DNA of 64,000 nt from Sinohyriopsis cumingii. Lineage: Eukaryota > Mollusca > Bivalvia > Unionida > Unionidae. The stretch covers positions 11,428,314-11,492,313 of the forward strand of contig CM068828.1 in NCBI GenBank assembly GCA_028554795.2. Reading direction: 5' to 3'. The stretch's first letter is position 1. Each line of letters starts with the position of its first letter. The notes under the pieces were generated by a model, which did not search any database, was not told where the DNA came from, and saw nothing but the letters and a program-made list of their open reading frames with translations. Below are positions 51,360 to 62,289 of this stretch, piece after piece. Position numbers and translations under genes: made by a program.

Positions 51360-51909
51360 ATGACGGAAACCAAGAAGACGATGAATTGGCCGTGGAGACG
51401 AAAAGCGATGGAATAGCATCGACTACCCAAATCAACACGGACCTACTTAAAGAAGAGGTTAATTTTAATTGGGATTTTGTCCATTTTCTTTCGCAAGAAC
51501 CAGTATCTTTGCCACCTTCTCCTTCTTTACCACACGTGGAGAATTTTAAACAGAAACAGAAAGAAGAATTGGAGAAATTTAAACTCAGCAAAAGGAAGCA
51601 GAACAAGCTTTTCTTCTTCAACAACAGCAAGAAGAAGAAATAAGAAGAAAACGACAGGAAGAAGAAGCAGCTAAGAGAAAAGGGTGTGAAAGTCAAACGG
51701 TCACGATACGTTTTGACATTTTAGCAGAGTTAAGAAGTCTGAAACAAATGTATCAGACTTCTTTATTACGACCGAAGAGAAAAAGACCTTCCCGAGCTAA
51801 ACAACCCAACCCTGTGACTACGCCTGCCGTACCACCCTTAGTGATTTCTACCAAATCATCATCGACAGGAGGCAGTTCAGAAGTAGGCCTTGGCCTGGCA
51901 AAGGCTTAA
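51360..51909 (+). pseudogene. Coiled-coil protein with basic tail, frameshifted
   Basis: Starts MTETKK at ATG 51360. Frame changes lie near 51380 and 51598. Between and after them are WDFVHFLSQEPVSLPPSP, a long Glu/Gln/Lys/Arg coiled coil (QQQQEEEIRRKRQEEEAAKR), TVTIRFDILAELRSLKQM and a basic SLLRPKRKRPSRAKQ tail, ending TAA at 51907. It is followed 60 bases later by a histone-type stem-loop. Function unknown; a scaffold or DNA-binding role is possible. Confidence 0.6.
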
Positions 51910-51968
51910 GGCAGTTAAAGTTAATCGGTTCCTATTCCTAAATTTGTTGTTTAAACCAACAAATACCC

Positions 51969-52011
51969 AAAGGCCCTTTTCAGGTCCACCAATTTTTCTC
52001 GAAAAGAGATA
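51969..52011 (+). promoter_or_regulatory. Histone-type 3' stem-loop and downstream purine element
   Basis: CCCAAAGGCCCTTTTCAGGT then CCACCAA: canonical flanks, TTTC loop and stem with one mismatch. GAAAAGAGATA follows about ten bases on. It lies downstream of the coiled-coil gene of element 3. Confidence 0.75.
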
Positions 52012-52248
52012 GTATTTCAATTGCCAAGATCAATTAAAACTATAAAAAAAACAACTTTTTACCCTTATTGTATGTGTGTGTATGTGTGTGTGTGTGTGTA
52101 TGTGTGAGTGCGTGAGTGTAGGTTCTTATTCTAAAAATCATAACCAAGAGACACACGTTTTATACCTGGTCTATTCTGGTACAAATTTTACAATCCATTT
52201 CACAACACAGCACTTTAAAAATTTCATAAGCTTCTTCTTTGTCTGTCT

Positions 52249-52698
52249 TCACTCTCTCTGTTTTTTAAATTTCTTCACTTTCACAGTTTTTTCCTCTACT
52301 TCTTCCTCACTTTCTCCTCTTCTTCTTTTCATCTTATGTTTCGCTTTCTGCACGTGTCTGTGTTCTTCCTTAGGGAAGGCTACCTCTTCTTCATCTCCAT
52401 AATCCCTCTCTTCTTTTTCTTGCTCCTTTTGTTTCTTAGGGCATTCTGAAGACCAATGTCCTTTTTCTTGACAATGATAACAGGTATCTTGACTTATGTC
52501 TCTTATAGCACCTGTGCTGCTTTTTTCACTTTCTGGACACTTTGAAGACCAATGGCCTCTCTTCTTACAGATATAGCAAGTATCTTGACTTTTATTTCGA
52601 AAGGAGGGAGAGTAGTCCGTCGGCTTGTCTGAAGAAAATTTTCTGATGACACCTCGCAAAGCTCTGATGAAAAGTTCGATCTGCGTAGGCTCTTCCAT
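52249..52698 (-). CDS. Two-CCHC zinc-knuckle protein
   Basis: 149 residues from ATG 52698. N-terminal helical MEEPTQIELFIRALRGVIRK, then two knuckles (CYICKKRGHWSSKC and CYHCQEKGHWSSEC), then a highly charged Glu/Lys tail with a KMKRRRGE nuclear-localisation-like motif. It probably binds single-stranded nucleic acid. A TATATATAAA box lies about 55 bases upstream. Leftward, divergent from the polymerase gene. Intact. Confidence 0.8.
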   Translation of the reverse strand: MEEPTQIELFIRALRGVIRKFSSDKPTDYSPSFRNKSQDTCYICKKRGHWSSKCPESEKSSTGAIRDISQDTCYHCQEKGHWSSECPKKQKEQEKEERDYGDEEEVAFPKEEHRHVQKAKHKMKRRRGESEEEVEEKTVKVKKFKKQRE

Positions 52699-52745
52699 CG
52701 TTCTGCTCAGTTTGAGAGTGAAATGAATATGCGAAGGCAAGACAC

Positions 52746-52757
52746 ACACCCTTTATA
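52746..52757 (-). promoter_or_regulatory. TATA box of the zinc-knuckle gene
   Basis: GTATATATAAAGG on the minus strand, about 50 bases upstream of ATG 52698. Confidence 0.6.
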
Positions 52758-52832
52758 TATACGCTGGTCTGCCATGGATATAAAGTGACCTATGGTGTTT
52801 AAAATGTAGTCATCTGACTTTTCGGAGTCAAG

Positions 52833-55800
52833 ATGAAACGATCGCATCAATTCGAGAAGAAAGAAGAAGAAAGTAAGAGGCAGAAACGTGATTTATCGCC
52901 TCGTACAATAGCTGAAGTCTTGGCACAAATTCATGCCAGTGATTTTCAAGATGACATGAGTGAACCAGAATCCAGACCTAGAAAGTCTTCACCTAACCAA
53001 GGTTCACCAGTAAGCCCTGAAAAGTACTATCACATTCAAGAGATGGAAAAGCGCTCCTCTAGAAAATTTAGAACGACGGCGTACACCTACTCTGTGAGGT
53101 TTACAGATTTCAAGTCCGACGTACCACTGGAGAAAGTAGAGGGCTTCATCATCGAAGTGTGGGAGTCTTTGTTAACCACACTGAAACACTAATGTCAAGC
53201 CAAAGAAGACAATCGCTTGAGACGTTCCACTCATCACGACGGTTTGAAATCCCCTGTTTGGTAGCCCAGCAGAATTGACCCCTACGTGTGGACAAGGCAT
53301 ACTTACCAATACTGCCAAGGCACACGTATGTTCAGGAAAGAAACGATGTCACATTTGTCACCAAATCATGGACTTGGAACACCAATGCTACATTCAAAAA
53401 TACCAACCCCAATAGGAAGATGATGACCACAAGAAAAAAGGGAATTTCATCTTTTTCGATTTCGAATGCATGCAAGAGACTGGCATTCACATTCCTAATT
53501 TCTGCTTGGCTCACCAAGCGTGCGAGAAGTGCATCCACGAGCCTATCTTTAGTCATTGTCCTCACTGCAGCAAGATTCCTGGAGGACGTGAAAAATATTT
53601 CGGGGACCAAACACGCTAGCCGATTTCGCTCAATGGATCTTAGACCCCATCGACGAGACGTGGAGCCAAGAGGACATCGAACGTTACGGAGATTGTCATC
53701 GCCATGCCACAGTCATGGCTCACAATTTCTCGGGATACGATGGACAGTTTCTTTTGAGATACTATACTGAACAAGGCACCGCAGGTCCTAAAGTCACTTT
53801 AAACGGAGCCAAAATCATTTCCATGCAAGTGGGACAAGTACAGTTTAAAGATTCGATGAGATACATGGCCATGCCTTTGAGTCGAATGCCTAAAACGTTT
53901 GGAATGACAGAAATGGCCAAAGGTTACTTTCCATACTTTTTCAATACCGAAGCCAATCAACACGCCGCTCAACCCCATTTCCCTGAGGCTGACGATTACG
54001 ACCCCGACAACATGCTTACCGAACAACGAGAAACTTTCTACGCTTGGTACCAGGCTCACGCTTCGGACCCTTTCGACTTTCAGGAAGAAATGTTAAAGTA
54101 TTGTAGTCCGACGTGGACATTTTACGGCGTTGCTGTGGAAAATTTCGAGAACTGTTCATGGAACACGGAGGGGTCGATCCTTTGAGAGAAGCCTGCACCA
54201 TTGCCAAAGCGTGTTCCTTAGTGTACAGCCAACGATTCGTGCCTGAAAACACCGTGGCTGTCATCAGTCCTCAAACGGCCACCTTTGTCAAACGTCAATA
54301 CTCGGTCAAAGCCCTACGCTGGTTACATTACTTGTGCGACAAGGAAGACAAATGGGTTCAGCACGCCCGCAACGGAGAAAGCGAAACGACAGTCGGAACA
54401 TATTCGGTAGACGGCTGGGACTTAGAAAACCCCAAAATCGTGTACGAGTTGAACGGTTGCTTATTTCATGGATGTCCCGTCTGTTACCATGAACGTAGCA
54501 CTAAAAATCAGTTTTTACAACGAACCATGGAAGACTTGTACCAGGACACTTGTCAGCGACGTTTGAAGTTAGAACAGCAAGGATACCAAGTGGTGGAAAT
54601 GTGGGAACACGAGTACGATCACCGTTTGAAAACCGATCCCGAGTTTAAACGCATCGTAGAAAGTTACAAGTTGATGGACCCCCTGAAACCGAGGGACAGT
54701 TTGTACGGAGGACGAACGAATGCCACCTGTTTGCTGTACCAAGCTGACGAAGAGAAAGGAGAAGAAATCAAATACTTGGACGTGTGCTCACTGTATCCTT
54801 ACGTGTGCAAATACTGTCACTTTCCTGCAGGGCACCCGCAATTGTTGTCGGAACACATCGACCTGGACCACATTCGACAATACGAAGGTTTGATCAAGTG
54901 CAAAGTTTTGCCCCCCACCGACTTGTACCATCCCGTGTTACCTCACCATTGCTAAGGCAAAATGATATTTCCCTTGTGCCGTACTTGTGCCGAAACGTGC
55001 AACCAAGACGAGTCTTGTCAGCACACCCAGGAAGAACGCACCTTGACGGGGACGTGGGTTAGCGTGGAATTGCTTAAAGCTCTGGACATGGGATACCAAC
55101 TGTTAGAAGTGTACGAAATTTACAACTTTCCCAAGACACAACAATACCACAAGGCTGACCCAACTCAGAAAGGCATTTTCGCAGACTACGTGGATGCCTT
55201 TTTGAAACTGAAACAAGAAGCCAGCGTCTATTCTTCCTGGTGTCACACTCCCGAAGATGAAAAGACATTCAAAGAGAAATACTGGGAACAAGCAGGCATC
55301 ACTTTAGACCACATCGAGAAAAACGAAGGCAGGCGATCGTTTGCTAAAGTGATGTTAAATTGCTTGTGGGGCAAAACGGCACAACGACCGTGTTTACCCA
55401 AGACGGCATATTTGACATAACCTTCCCGCTACCTCCAGATAATTCACGACAAAACCAAATACACGAAACACGTGGACGTCGTTCGTGAGGATTTGATCTT
55501 AGTCAATTACGAAGAAGATCTGGACTTTGTACAAGCCGACGAATTTGGAAATATCATCATTGCGGCTTACGTAACAGCCCATGCTCGCTTAAAATTGTAC
55601 AAAGCTTTAGAATGTTAGAGGATCGTGTGTTGTACTTTGACACAGACAGTTGCATCTACATCGATCGCCCGAGTCAACGTCACCCGAATATCGAAAGAGA
55701 CCGTTTAGGAGCCTGGACAGACGAACACCCCGACGAGAAGATTTTAAGTTTCGCTAGTGTCGGTCCTAAAAATTACGGCTACGAATACCGAGACAAACAA

Positions 55801-56106
55801 GGAGAAGTGAACACCGAGTGTAAAGTGAAAGGATTGACTCTCAATTATCGCACCAGTCGAGTGGTAAACTTTGGGGTATTGAAAGAAGCCTTGCAGTCTG
55901 GAGAGGATGGAAACTTTAAAGTGACCACCTTCCAACCGCACAAGATTGTACGTTTACCCACTCACCAAATCGTCAGTCGACCCTTGGAAAAAGTATATCA
56001 AATTGTGTACCAGAAGCGAGTGCGGCTTCCCAACCACTTCACTTCGCCGTACGGTCATGTTGATATTGGTCAGCATATAAAAAGGGACAACATGCAAGAT
56101 CGATAG
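52833..56106 (+). pseudogene. Protein-primed family B DNA polymerase (Maverick/adintovirus type), broken
   Basis: The gene starts at ATG 52833 (MKRSHQFEKKEEE), below a GGATATAAAG box, with a charged N-terminus. Damaged sequence follows from 53190 to 53440 (a CHICHQ..HQC zinc motif is visible). Then come Exo I FIFFDFE (near 53446), Exo II AHNFSGYDGQF (near 53715), palm motif A YLDVCSLYP (near 54775), motif B KVMLNCLWGKTAQ (near 55344) and motif C YFDTDSC (near 55627). Breaks lie near 53190, 53280, 53440, 53618, 54110, 54953, 55420 and 55616. About 1,090 codons would be typical. It would replicate the element from a terminal protein. Confidence 0.88.
56074..56081 (+). promoter_or_regulatory. 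TATA box of the BIR gene
   Basis: CATATAAAAAGG, about 60 bases upstream of ATG 56139 and inside the 3' end of the polymerase gene. Confidence 0.55.
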
Positions 56107-56138
56107 TTCATTGTGACTACCAAGACCAAGCGAACAAG

Positions 56139-56765
56139 ATGAATACTTTCAGAGAAACACAAAACTAGTTCAGACAGGCACAATTCAAGTTCGGCGATTC
56201 TCAAGTGGAGTGCGATGCTGTGCCTTGCATTGAGAGCGATGCAGTAAAGCATCATGGGAACTTTGTTCTCACTACTACCACAACCACTACTCCTATCATG
56301 GAAAGTGATGCTGTGCGTGTCAAACCTGACGGATGCGAAAGCGATGCAACTCGTCATCGTGGACTCTTTACTGGGTTTCATTGTGAATGTGGATGTCAAC
56401 CTTCACGGCTACCACCCTACGGATGTCATCTAGCCCTGAGCAAACTGCTGTCGATGTCACCCTACCCTCATCGAAACGAACCTGTGAAAGATGAATATTC
56501 GTTTCCTGTGCGTTTGCCTGAATACTGCAACTTTGAAAATCGTTTTCAATCGTTCAAAGGAAAATGGCCTAAATATCTAGGAGGACCGACCCCCGAAGAA
56601 TTAGCCAGAACCGGATTTTTCTACTTGGGCGAAGGGGATGAAGTCAAGTGCTTCAGTTGCGGTGTGTCACTTCACCACTGGGAACAACAAGATTCAGCCT
56701 ACCTGGAACATGCTCGATGGTCTCCGAATTGTCACTACGTACCTTTAGTGGGGTCGAATCATTGA
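56139..56765 (+). pseudogene. BIR-domain (IAP-like) protein with an early stop
   Basis: ATG 56139 is followed after nine codons by TAG (56166-56168); the same frame is then open to 56765. The N-terminal half has repeated C/ESDAV units and Thr runs. The C-terminal BIR domain (about 56541-56745) has NFENRFQSFKGKWP, LARTGFFYLGEGDEVKCFSC and the zinc ligands C-x2-C-x16-H-x6-C ending CHYV. BIR proteins of animals and large DNA viruses block caspases or act in ubiquitin complexes; here a host-derived anti-apoptotic role is inferred. No RING finger is seen. Confidence 0.85.
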
Positions 56766-56776
56766 AGTAACTTACC

Positions 56777-56899
56777 ATGTCGTTTAAGAAACCAGATTGG
56801 CTAGGAGTCAAACGTTGGACACCACTGAAACCAGTATTTAAATCCCATTTAAAAAATGATATTCAATCATTACCAAACGAACTGAAAGAGAAGATCTAA
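56777..56899 (+). CDS. Small 40-residue ORF, or N-terminal part of the ATPase gene
   Basis: Begins MSFKKPDWLGVKRWTPLKP and ends NELKEKI, then TAA. It lies between the BIR gene and the ATPase. It may be a short real peptide or the separated start of the next gene. Confidence 0.4.
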   Translation: MSFKKPDWLGVKRWTPLKPVFKSHLKNDIQSLPNELKEKI

Positions 56900-56946
56900 T
56901 AAGGAAGTTTGGCAGGGACTAACCAGAGCAAAATCTCAATGCTAAC

Positions 56947-57348
56947 TCTTCCTCCACTTTCAAAGTCATCGACGAACACTTAGATCGTGCCAGTTGGGAG
57001 GCTTTGTATCTTCGCTATCCCTTTAACATGCTCATTGCTGGACCTAGCGGTTCAGGCAAAACCGAATTTGTCAAACGTTTGATCAAACATAAACATCATT
57101 TGATCGATCTTCCACCTCAACGAATCGTGTGGTGTTACAAAGAGTGGCAATCGGCGTACAGCCTCTTGCGAAAAAGTCAAGGCGATTCCATTGTGTTTGT
57201 GGAAGGCATTCCTAACGAAGACGACGGAATCGTGTCTGACCCCCGTCAAACCCATTTGGTTAATTTCGACATGTTAGGAGAAGACGAAGAAGAAATTAAA
57301 CTGTGGTTCACTGTAAAAAATTTAAAGAAGAAATCGAGAAAAATGTGA
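56947..57348 (+). pseudogene. Packaging ATPase (Maverick type), 3' part lost
   Basis: Open from near 56947 without a good ATG (SSTFKVIDEHLDRASWEALY). PFNMLIAGPSGSGKTEFVKR gives the Walker A near residue 35, and RIVWCYKEWQSAYSLL is typical of Polinton/adintovirus ATPases. The Walker B region (HLVNFDML) is degenerate and the frame stops at 57348. A LINE fragment follows. Confidence 0.8.
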
Positions 57349-57408
57349 AAATCTGGGCTCTAACGCCACTATGCCTCATGGAACGAGCCCAAGTGGCCAA
57401 AAACTGTA

Positions 57409-58269
57409 TGTACACCCATATAAATTACTTTCTCAAATCTATAGAGATTAGTAACAACACGTTAAATAAAATTGATAATAGGATAATAGATTATATCTGG
57501 GATTTTAAGACACACTATGTCAATAATGAAACTCTATATAGGGCCAGATAAAGGGGGTGGGGTGGGTTTAGCCATAACTAGTCCGATACTTTTAAAATGT
57601 TCGAATATTCTAAATAGGTTCAAAAAAATAGATGCAGAGCCAAAGGTACAGTGGGAAGGGATTTACATCTACTGGTTTGGGTTTAGTTTAAGAAACAGAC
57701 AAGATATATACAAAAACAACAGATTAATTAAAAAATTTGAAGTACCACGGAAATTTAAAAGCATAAAAGATTTGTTAAATAAATATAGAGATAAAAAAGA
57801 ATTGTGGGACCTAGATGTCAAATTATCATATAAATGGATAAGAGAAGAGATCAGAATGAAGATTAAAAGCAAAATTGAAGAAGAAAATATACACATTAAT
57901 TGGAAAAGAGCATGGGGGCGCTGGGTGAAACAAAGGTCCCTAAAAATTCAAAGCCTCTGCTTCAAATACATGCACAATGCATGGTTGACAGGAGAGGTAG
58001 CAGTGACACGGCACATGGTCAGAGTACCGCCAAAATGTCCACTGTGTAAAATAGGTCCTTTTAGCAAACCACACACGATGACGCAATGCGAAAAATCGAA
58101 AGGAAATAGGTTGGAAATCGTACACGAAATGTGCAAAAACGATAGATATAAGAAAGAAAACATTTTGTTTCTTGATGGAAACTTTACCAAAAATACCCTT
58201 TATATGATAACAAGCTACATCGTAGCAACAATGAGGGCATGTGGACAAATTATAACAATAGGGAGATAG
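57409..58269 (+). pseudogene. C-terminal part of a LINE reverse transcriptase (zf-RVT)
   Basis: Thumb-side YIWDFKTHYVNNETLYR and GGGVGLAI are followed after a shift near 57545 by a helical region. The zinc-binding tail WLTGEVAVTRHMV, CPLCKIG and TMTQC then gives the zf-RVT pattern. The stop is TAG at 58267. The catalytic RT core is absent. Confidence 0.75.
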
Positions 58270-58330
58270 TAAAAGAAGTAAATGGAGGTGAAGCTATGAT
58301 TATATCCCGTCGGGATAATACCTTAAAAAT
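57409..58330 (+). mobile_element. 5'-truncated non-LTR retrotransposon (Tx1/L1-like)
   Basis: Only the 3' part of the RT ORF remains. It is inserted into element 3 and joins in the same orientation. No clear poly(A) tail or target duplication was seen, so the 3' end is approximate. Confidence 0.65.
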
Positions 58331-59262
58331 ACAGAGCCAAGCCTCCTAAAGGTTTCTTCCCCCTTTGAGAGTCCTTTTTTTTCCTAATTAACATCTCTTT
58401 CTCTCTCTGCACCACTTAGTAGCACAACAATAGAACGTCACTATACATATTAACTACATGGGAAAGTACAAGACGAGGAACTCCTGGGGCTATACCACAT
58501 GGCGCTACGCGAAGTGGAAAGGCTCAGGAAAGAGTCTTGGAAATACCCCATGCAGTACATAAGCCGACCAAACACATATACAAAAAAGCAAACACTATTA
58601 TCTAAATCTCTAACTATGTCTCTCTATCTAAAAATCCATACAGCTCCAACTGTATGGGGAACTAGGCCACGCTATAAGTGGCAAGTAACAAAAATCTTTA
58701 GACTTTCTGGACAATATTAAATAAATAAAGGAAGGTCTAGCTCGATCCAGGTAAAACACAGCTAAATAAAAAGAGTGTGGATCCTGACTCGAATACAACC
58801 TACCAAACTGCTTGCAATACGTTATAACGATGAAACGACACACATGAACACGCATTTAAAACAATAGGATGTGTTTTTCTTTAAAAATAGTGCACCGTTT
58901 CATCGGCAAAATTAAAAAAACAGAAGCAAAATAACTAATTCAAAACAAAAAAAATGAGAAAGAAAAAGGAAAAAAAAAAACTGGGCAAAATTTGGAATAG
59001 AAGGCTATCCCAACAAATATACCATATAGCATACAAACAATATAGCATCATACACAATAGCATACACGGGATGTAGGAGACCTCCAGCCAAGGTCAACTA
59101 GAAAATCAGGGATAAAATTTCGAAGACGGTGAATGAAACCGATTCGGAAAATCTAACCTGTAGAAAACACTAGGGCTAAAGAACAAATACCCCGACAAAA
59201 TTACTCCAAATAAATTTTGTTCGGAATCCTTTTCTAAAGAATACAAACAACATATCAGGGGG
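58331..59262. other. No gene recognised
   Basis: A-rich sequence with T- and A-runs (58370, 58970). A short rightward frame at 58499-58720 has no recognisable domain. Confidence 0.45.
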
Positions 59263-59270
59263 TTAACACA

Positions 59271-59620
59271 CAGTGGCGTCGCTAGGGGGTGCGGGGGGTG
59301 CGGACCGCACCGGGTGACACCATCTCAGAGGGGTAACACCAAAATGAAAAATTGCAAATTTTACAGAGCACACACTGCTCAGTCTAGTCGGATTTCATAA
59401 GCGGATAACCGATCATAGTTAAATACATGACTAGCAGGCACAGCAGTGGCGTCGCTAGGGGGATACAGGGGTTGCGGACTGCACCGGGTGACACCATCAG
59501 AGGGGGTGACACCAAAATGACATTACTAAGGATTCTGTATGGTCTGTTACTGAAGGAGGACCATGGGGGTGACACCATGAGCTACCGCACTGGATGACAC
59601 CAACCCGAGTGACGCCACTG
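59271..59620. mobile_element. hAT-type MITE with 8-bp target duplication
   Basis: Begins CAGTGGCGTCGCTAGG and ends GACGCCACTG. It is flanked by exact TTAACACA (59263-59270 and 59621-59628). It has no coding capacity. From 59444 an internal second copy of the left end (CAGTGGCGTCGCTAGGGGG) suggests a nested or duplicated left part. Confidence 0.88.
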
Positions 59621-59628
59621 TTAACACA

Positions 59629-60709
59629 CATACATAAAACAACTTTATTATTTTGGTTAAGTGGGGGGGGGGGGCATCTGTCTGGTGCCCCCCCCCCCCA
59701 AAAAAAAGTAATTTGGCGGTAAAACTTAAAAACAAATTTTATGGAAAGACAAAGTTTCGAAAAGGAAGCATTTTAGGGGACAGAACTTCTGGTTAAGTTG
59801 AGTTCCGAGTCTCCAAGAGGTGCAGATGGAAGAGAGACTAGCTGAGCAGTGGGAGTCGACCAAGGTCTAGTCGGTAGAGAGAAGGTGTATAGAAGGTGGA
59901 AGAGGAGGAAAAGGAGTCGAAGAGGAGAAAGTGGAAAAGAATGAGAAGGCGTATAGAGCAGTCGAGGAGGAGAAGGAATTTGGAGACCGTCGGGAGGAAG
60001 ATGAGAAGGAATTGGGAGGAATAAGAGAGAAGAATACACAGATGATTAGAATACCAGGACAGGTGGAAATCTATCTCACACTACTAATCAAGTGATGCAA
60101 TGGACTATTACACGGTTGAGAGGAAGGAGAGAACTTGGGAAATTTGAATCATTTGACTATTGAATTGTTATTAAATTGTTATTCGTTGAATCTCACCTTT
60201 TTGTATATTCAATCATTTAACCGTCGGCATTACTAACTGGGGCCTCTGAGCTTTATATCTATCTTTCACTAACTTAACTTCCAACCAAAATCGAGCCTGG
60301 GTGGGACGTCTATAATAATATAAATACAATATTGGGAGTACTCCACCCCAACCATAACAGCCTTCACAGTGGCCGCATCGTCCAGGATCTGAATAAGACA
60401 TTAAATATTATCTTTATGACATGAAGTATTATTTGTTAGGAAGTATCAGTGAACAGTTGTGAGATATTTTCCATCCTGTGTAATTTGAATTTTTATGATT
60501 TCAACTTGTGCATGTTATATTTTGATATTTGCATGCTTCGTAGGTTTCACTCACTTGCAGTAATTGTGAAGCAAATATCGGGCAAAATATCTTACCTGAG
60601 CGAAGTTAGTTATTGTCAACAGGTAAGTATTGGGTAAGGAACGTGTAACATCTGTCATTCGTTTAGTAAGTCGAGACAGGGTATCACTTACTGGTAGTAT
60701 CATCAGAAA
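59629..60709. other. Possible LTR/leader region of the downstream retrotransposon
   Basis: G-run and C-run of 13 or more lie at 59660-59700. The rest has no gene. A 5' LTR of the gypsy element could lie here, but its partner is outside the window, so it cannot be bounded. Confidence 0.35.
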
Positions 60710-61560
60710 ATGGCTACAGAAAGACAGATGATTAAAAAGTATCGCGCCATGGGTTTGGAGGATATAGGGTACGAGGGAGATCGCCTAGCAGGGTTCATTG
60801 AGGAGAGAATTAAAGAATGGAAGGTCAGAAAAGCATCAGACAGACAGACACAGAAAGAGCTGGAGCTGGCCAAGATATCAGCGGATAGAGAGACACAGAA
60901 AGAGTTGGAGCTGGCAGGATATCAGCGACCGTGAAAGAAAGAGAGCTCGCTCACGCTCTCGAAATGGAAAAATTAAGGGTTGAAGCTAGGACCACCGATA
61001 CGGACGACTCCAGTACGAGTTCTGGAGGAAGGGTACGACCGATTATCGACCACCGAATGGTACAGATAAGTATGCCGCGATTCAATGACAAAGAAGAGTC
61101 CATTGACGATTTTTTAATGCGATTTGAGAAACTCGCGTGCGTTCATAAAATTCCCGAGCAACATTGGGCGACTAACTTCTCGGCCTTTTTGCAAGGTGCA
61201 TCTCGCGAAGTTTACCATAACTTGGCTGCAGAAGAAGCTGACGAATACAACGCACTTAAGAAGGCCCATCTTTGCAATTATCGGCTGACCGCCGAAACGT
61301 ACCGTAAACTTTTTCGGGACTCGAGCGTTATTTGAGAAGTGGATAAAGATGGCAGAAGTCGAACGATCGTACGTCGGGTTACGCGAGGTTATACTAAAGG
61401 AGCATGTCGTGAGTACTTACCGTCGCTAGCTGGCAGTATTCCTAGCGGAGAGAGAGAACAGGACTCTCGAAGAGATCGCCAGCATGACAGAGAGATACGA
61501 CCAGACACACTCGAAGAGTGGCGGTTCCGGGGGTACGGACCGACCCCGACCCACTGAGTC
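60710..61560 (+). pseudogene. Gag of the gypsy-type element
   Basis: Starts MATERQMIKKYRAMG. Repeated KELELA units, a shift near 60930, then VQISMPRFNDKEESIDDFLM, RFEKLACVHKIPEQHWA and YRLTAETYRKLFRDS form the capsid-like core. A further shift lies near 61336. Confidence 0.72.
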
Positions 61561-61689
61561 GCGCCGTGTGGTTGAGGGAGAACCGGCTGTCCGTAACCGT
61601 CAGGCGTCAGGGCGATGGGAAAGTCGGAGGGGGATCTACAGGTAAGGATGCCACCCATAGACCCGAACAGGCCTCACCCACGAAAACGG

Positions 61690-62110
61690 GCCTTGCATGC
61701 ACCCGGGGTATTTTGCAAGGGACTGTCCCGAGGGCAGGCAAAGCCAGGTGAATACCGTCGCTAGGAAGAAGTGCGAGACTGAGGCAAGCTGTAAGCCAGC
61801 AAACTTCGCGTCCGCAACTGTCAACGGAGAAGGTGCCACCCTCTTGTACGACACTGGGTATAGCGTTCGCGGCCTTGTCGACAAGAAATATGTGATTTCT
61901 GAGGACTACACAGGGGTAGTAATTGAAGTCCAGTACGCAAACAGAGTGTGTGACTCGTTGCCAGTCGCTGTCATTGACTTCGATTCGCCGTACGTGAAGG
62001 GGAAAATTGAAGCTGCGTGCTTGGATGGACTGTCTCATGACGTCATACTGGGATGTCGTTATATGTTTCCACAACCGATCCCCGAAACCTGCACAACGAC
62101 ACCGGTAAGT
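61690..62110 (+). pseudogene. Zinc knuckle and aspartic protease
   Basis: MHPGYFARDCPEG is the tail of a CCHC knuckle. The protease follows with LLYDTGYSVRGLV (DTG active site near 61850) and VILGCRYMF (ILG flap partner near 62045). Confidence 0.7.
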
Positions 62111-62289
62111 GCTGTGGCAACCAGGTCCAAGAGTCGACAGGCGAAACCGACACCTATGGAAGTTACGTCAACACCGGTCAGTAACGTACTTGAAGAAGCT
62201 TCAGCAGGAAGACACAACTCTGACACAGTTGCATAAACACACTGCAGAAGGAACGGAGAAAGAAACTCGGAATGGCGCAGTGAGGTTCG

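Larger units (their letters stand above)
34440..57408. mobile_element. Element 3: canonical Maverick/adintovirus-like provirus, interrupted and truncated
   Basis: The continuous part is 50984-57408 plus the separated 34440-34534 piece (the span includes the inserted element 2). It holds a protein-primed PolB, a CCHC protein, a coiled-coil protein, a BIR protein and a packaging ATPase, each with its own TATA box. No TIRs, capsid or integrase were found, and a LINE cuts the right end. Base composition is clearly less AT-rich than elements 1 and 2, pointing to a different lineage. Confidence 0.75.

Noticed and set aside
51042..51416. 124-codon rightward ORF
   Set aside because: It crosses the divergent promoter region and runs antisense to the interrupted gene; the ATG at 51360 with its TATA box is the better start.
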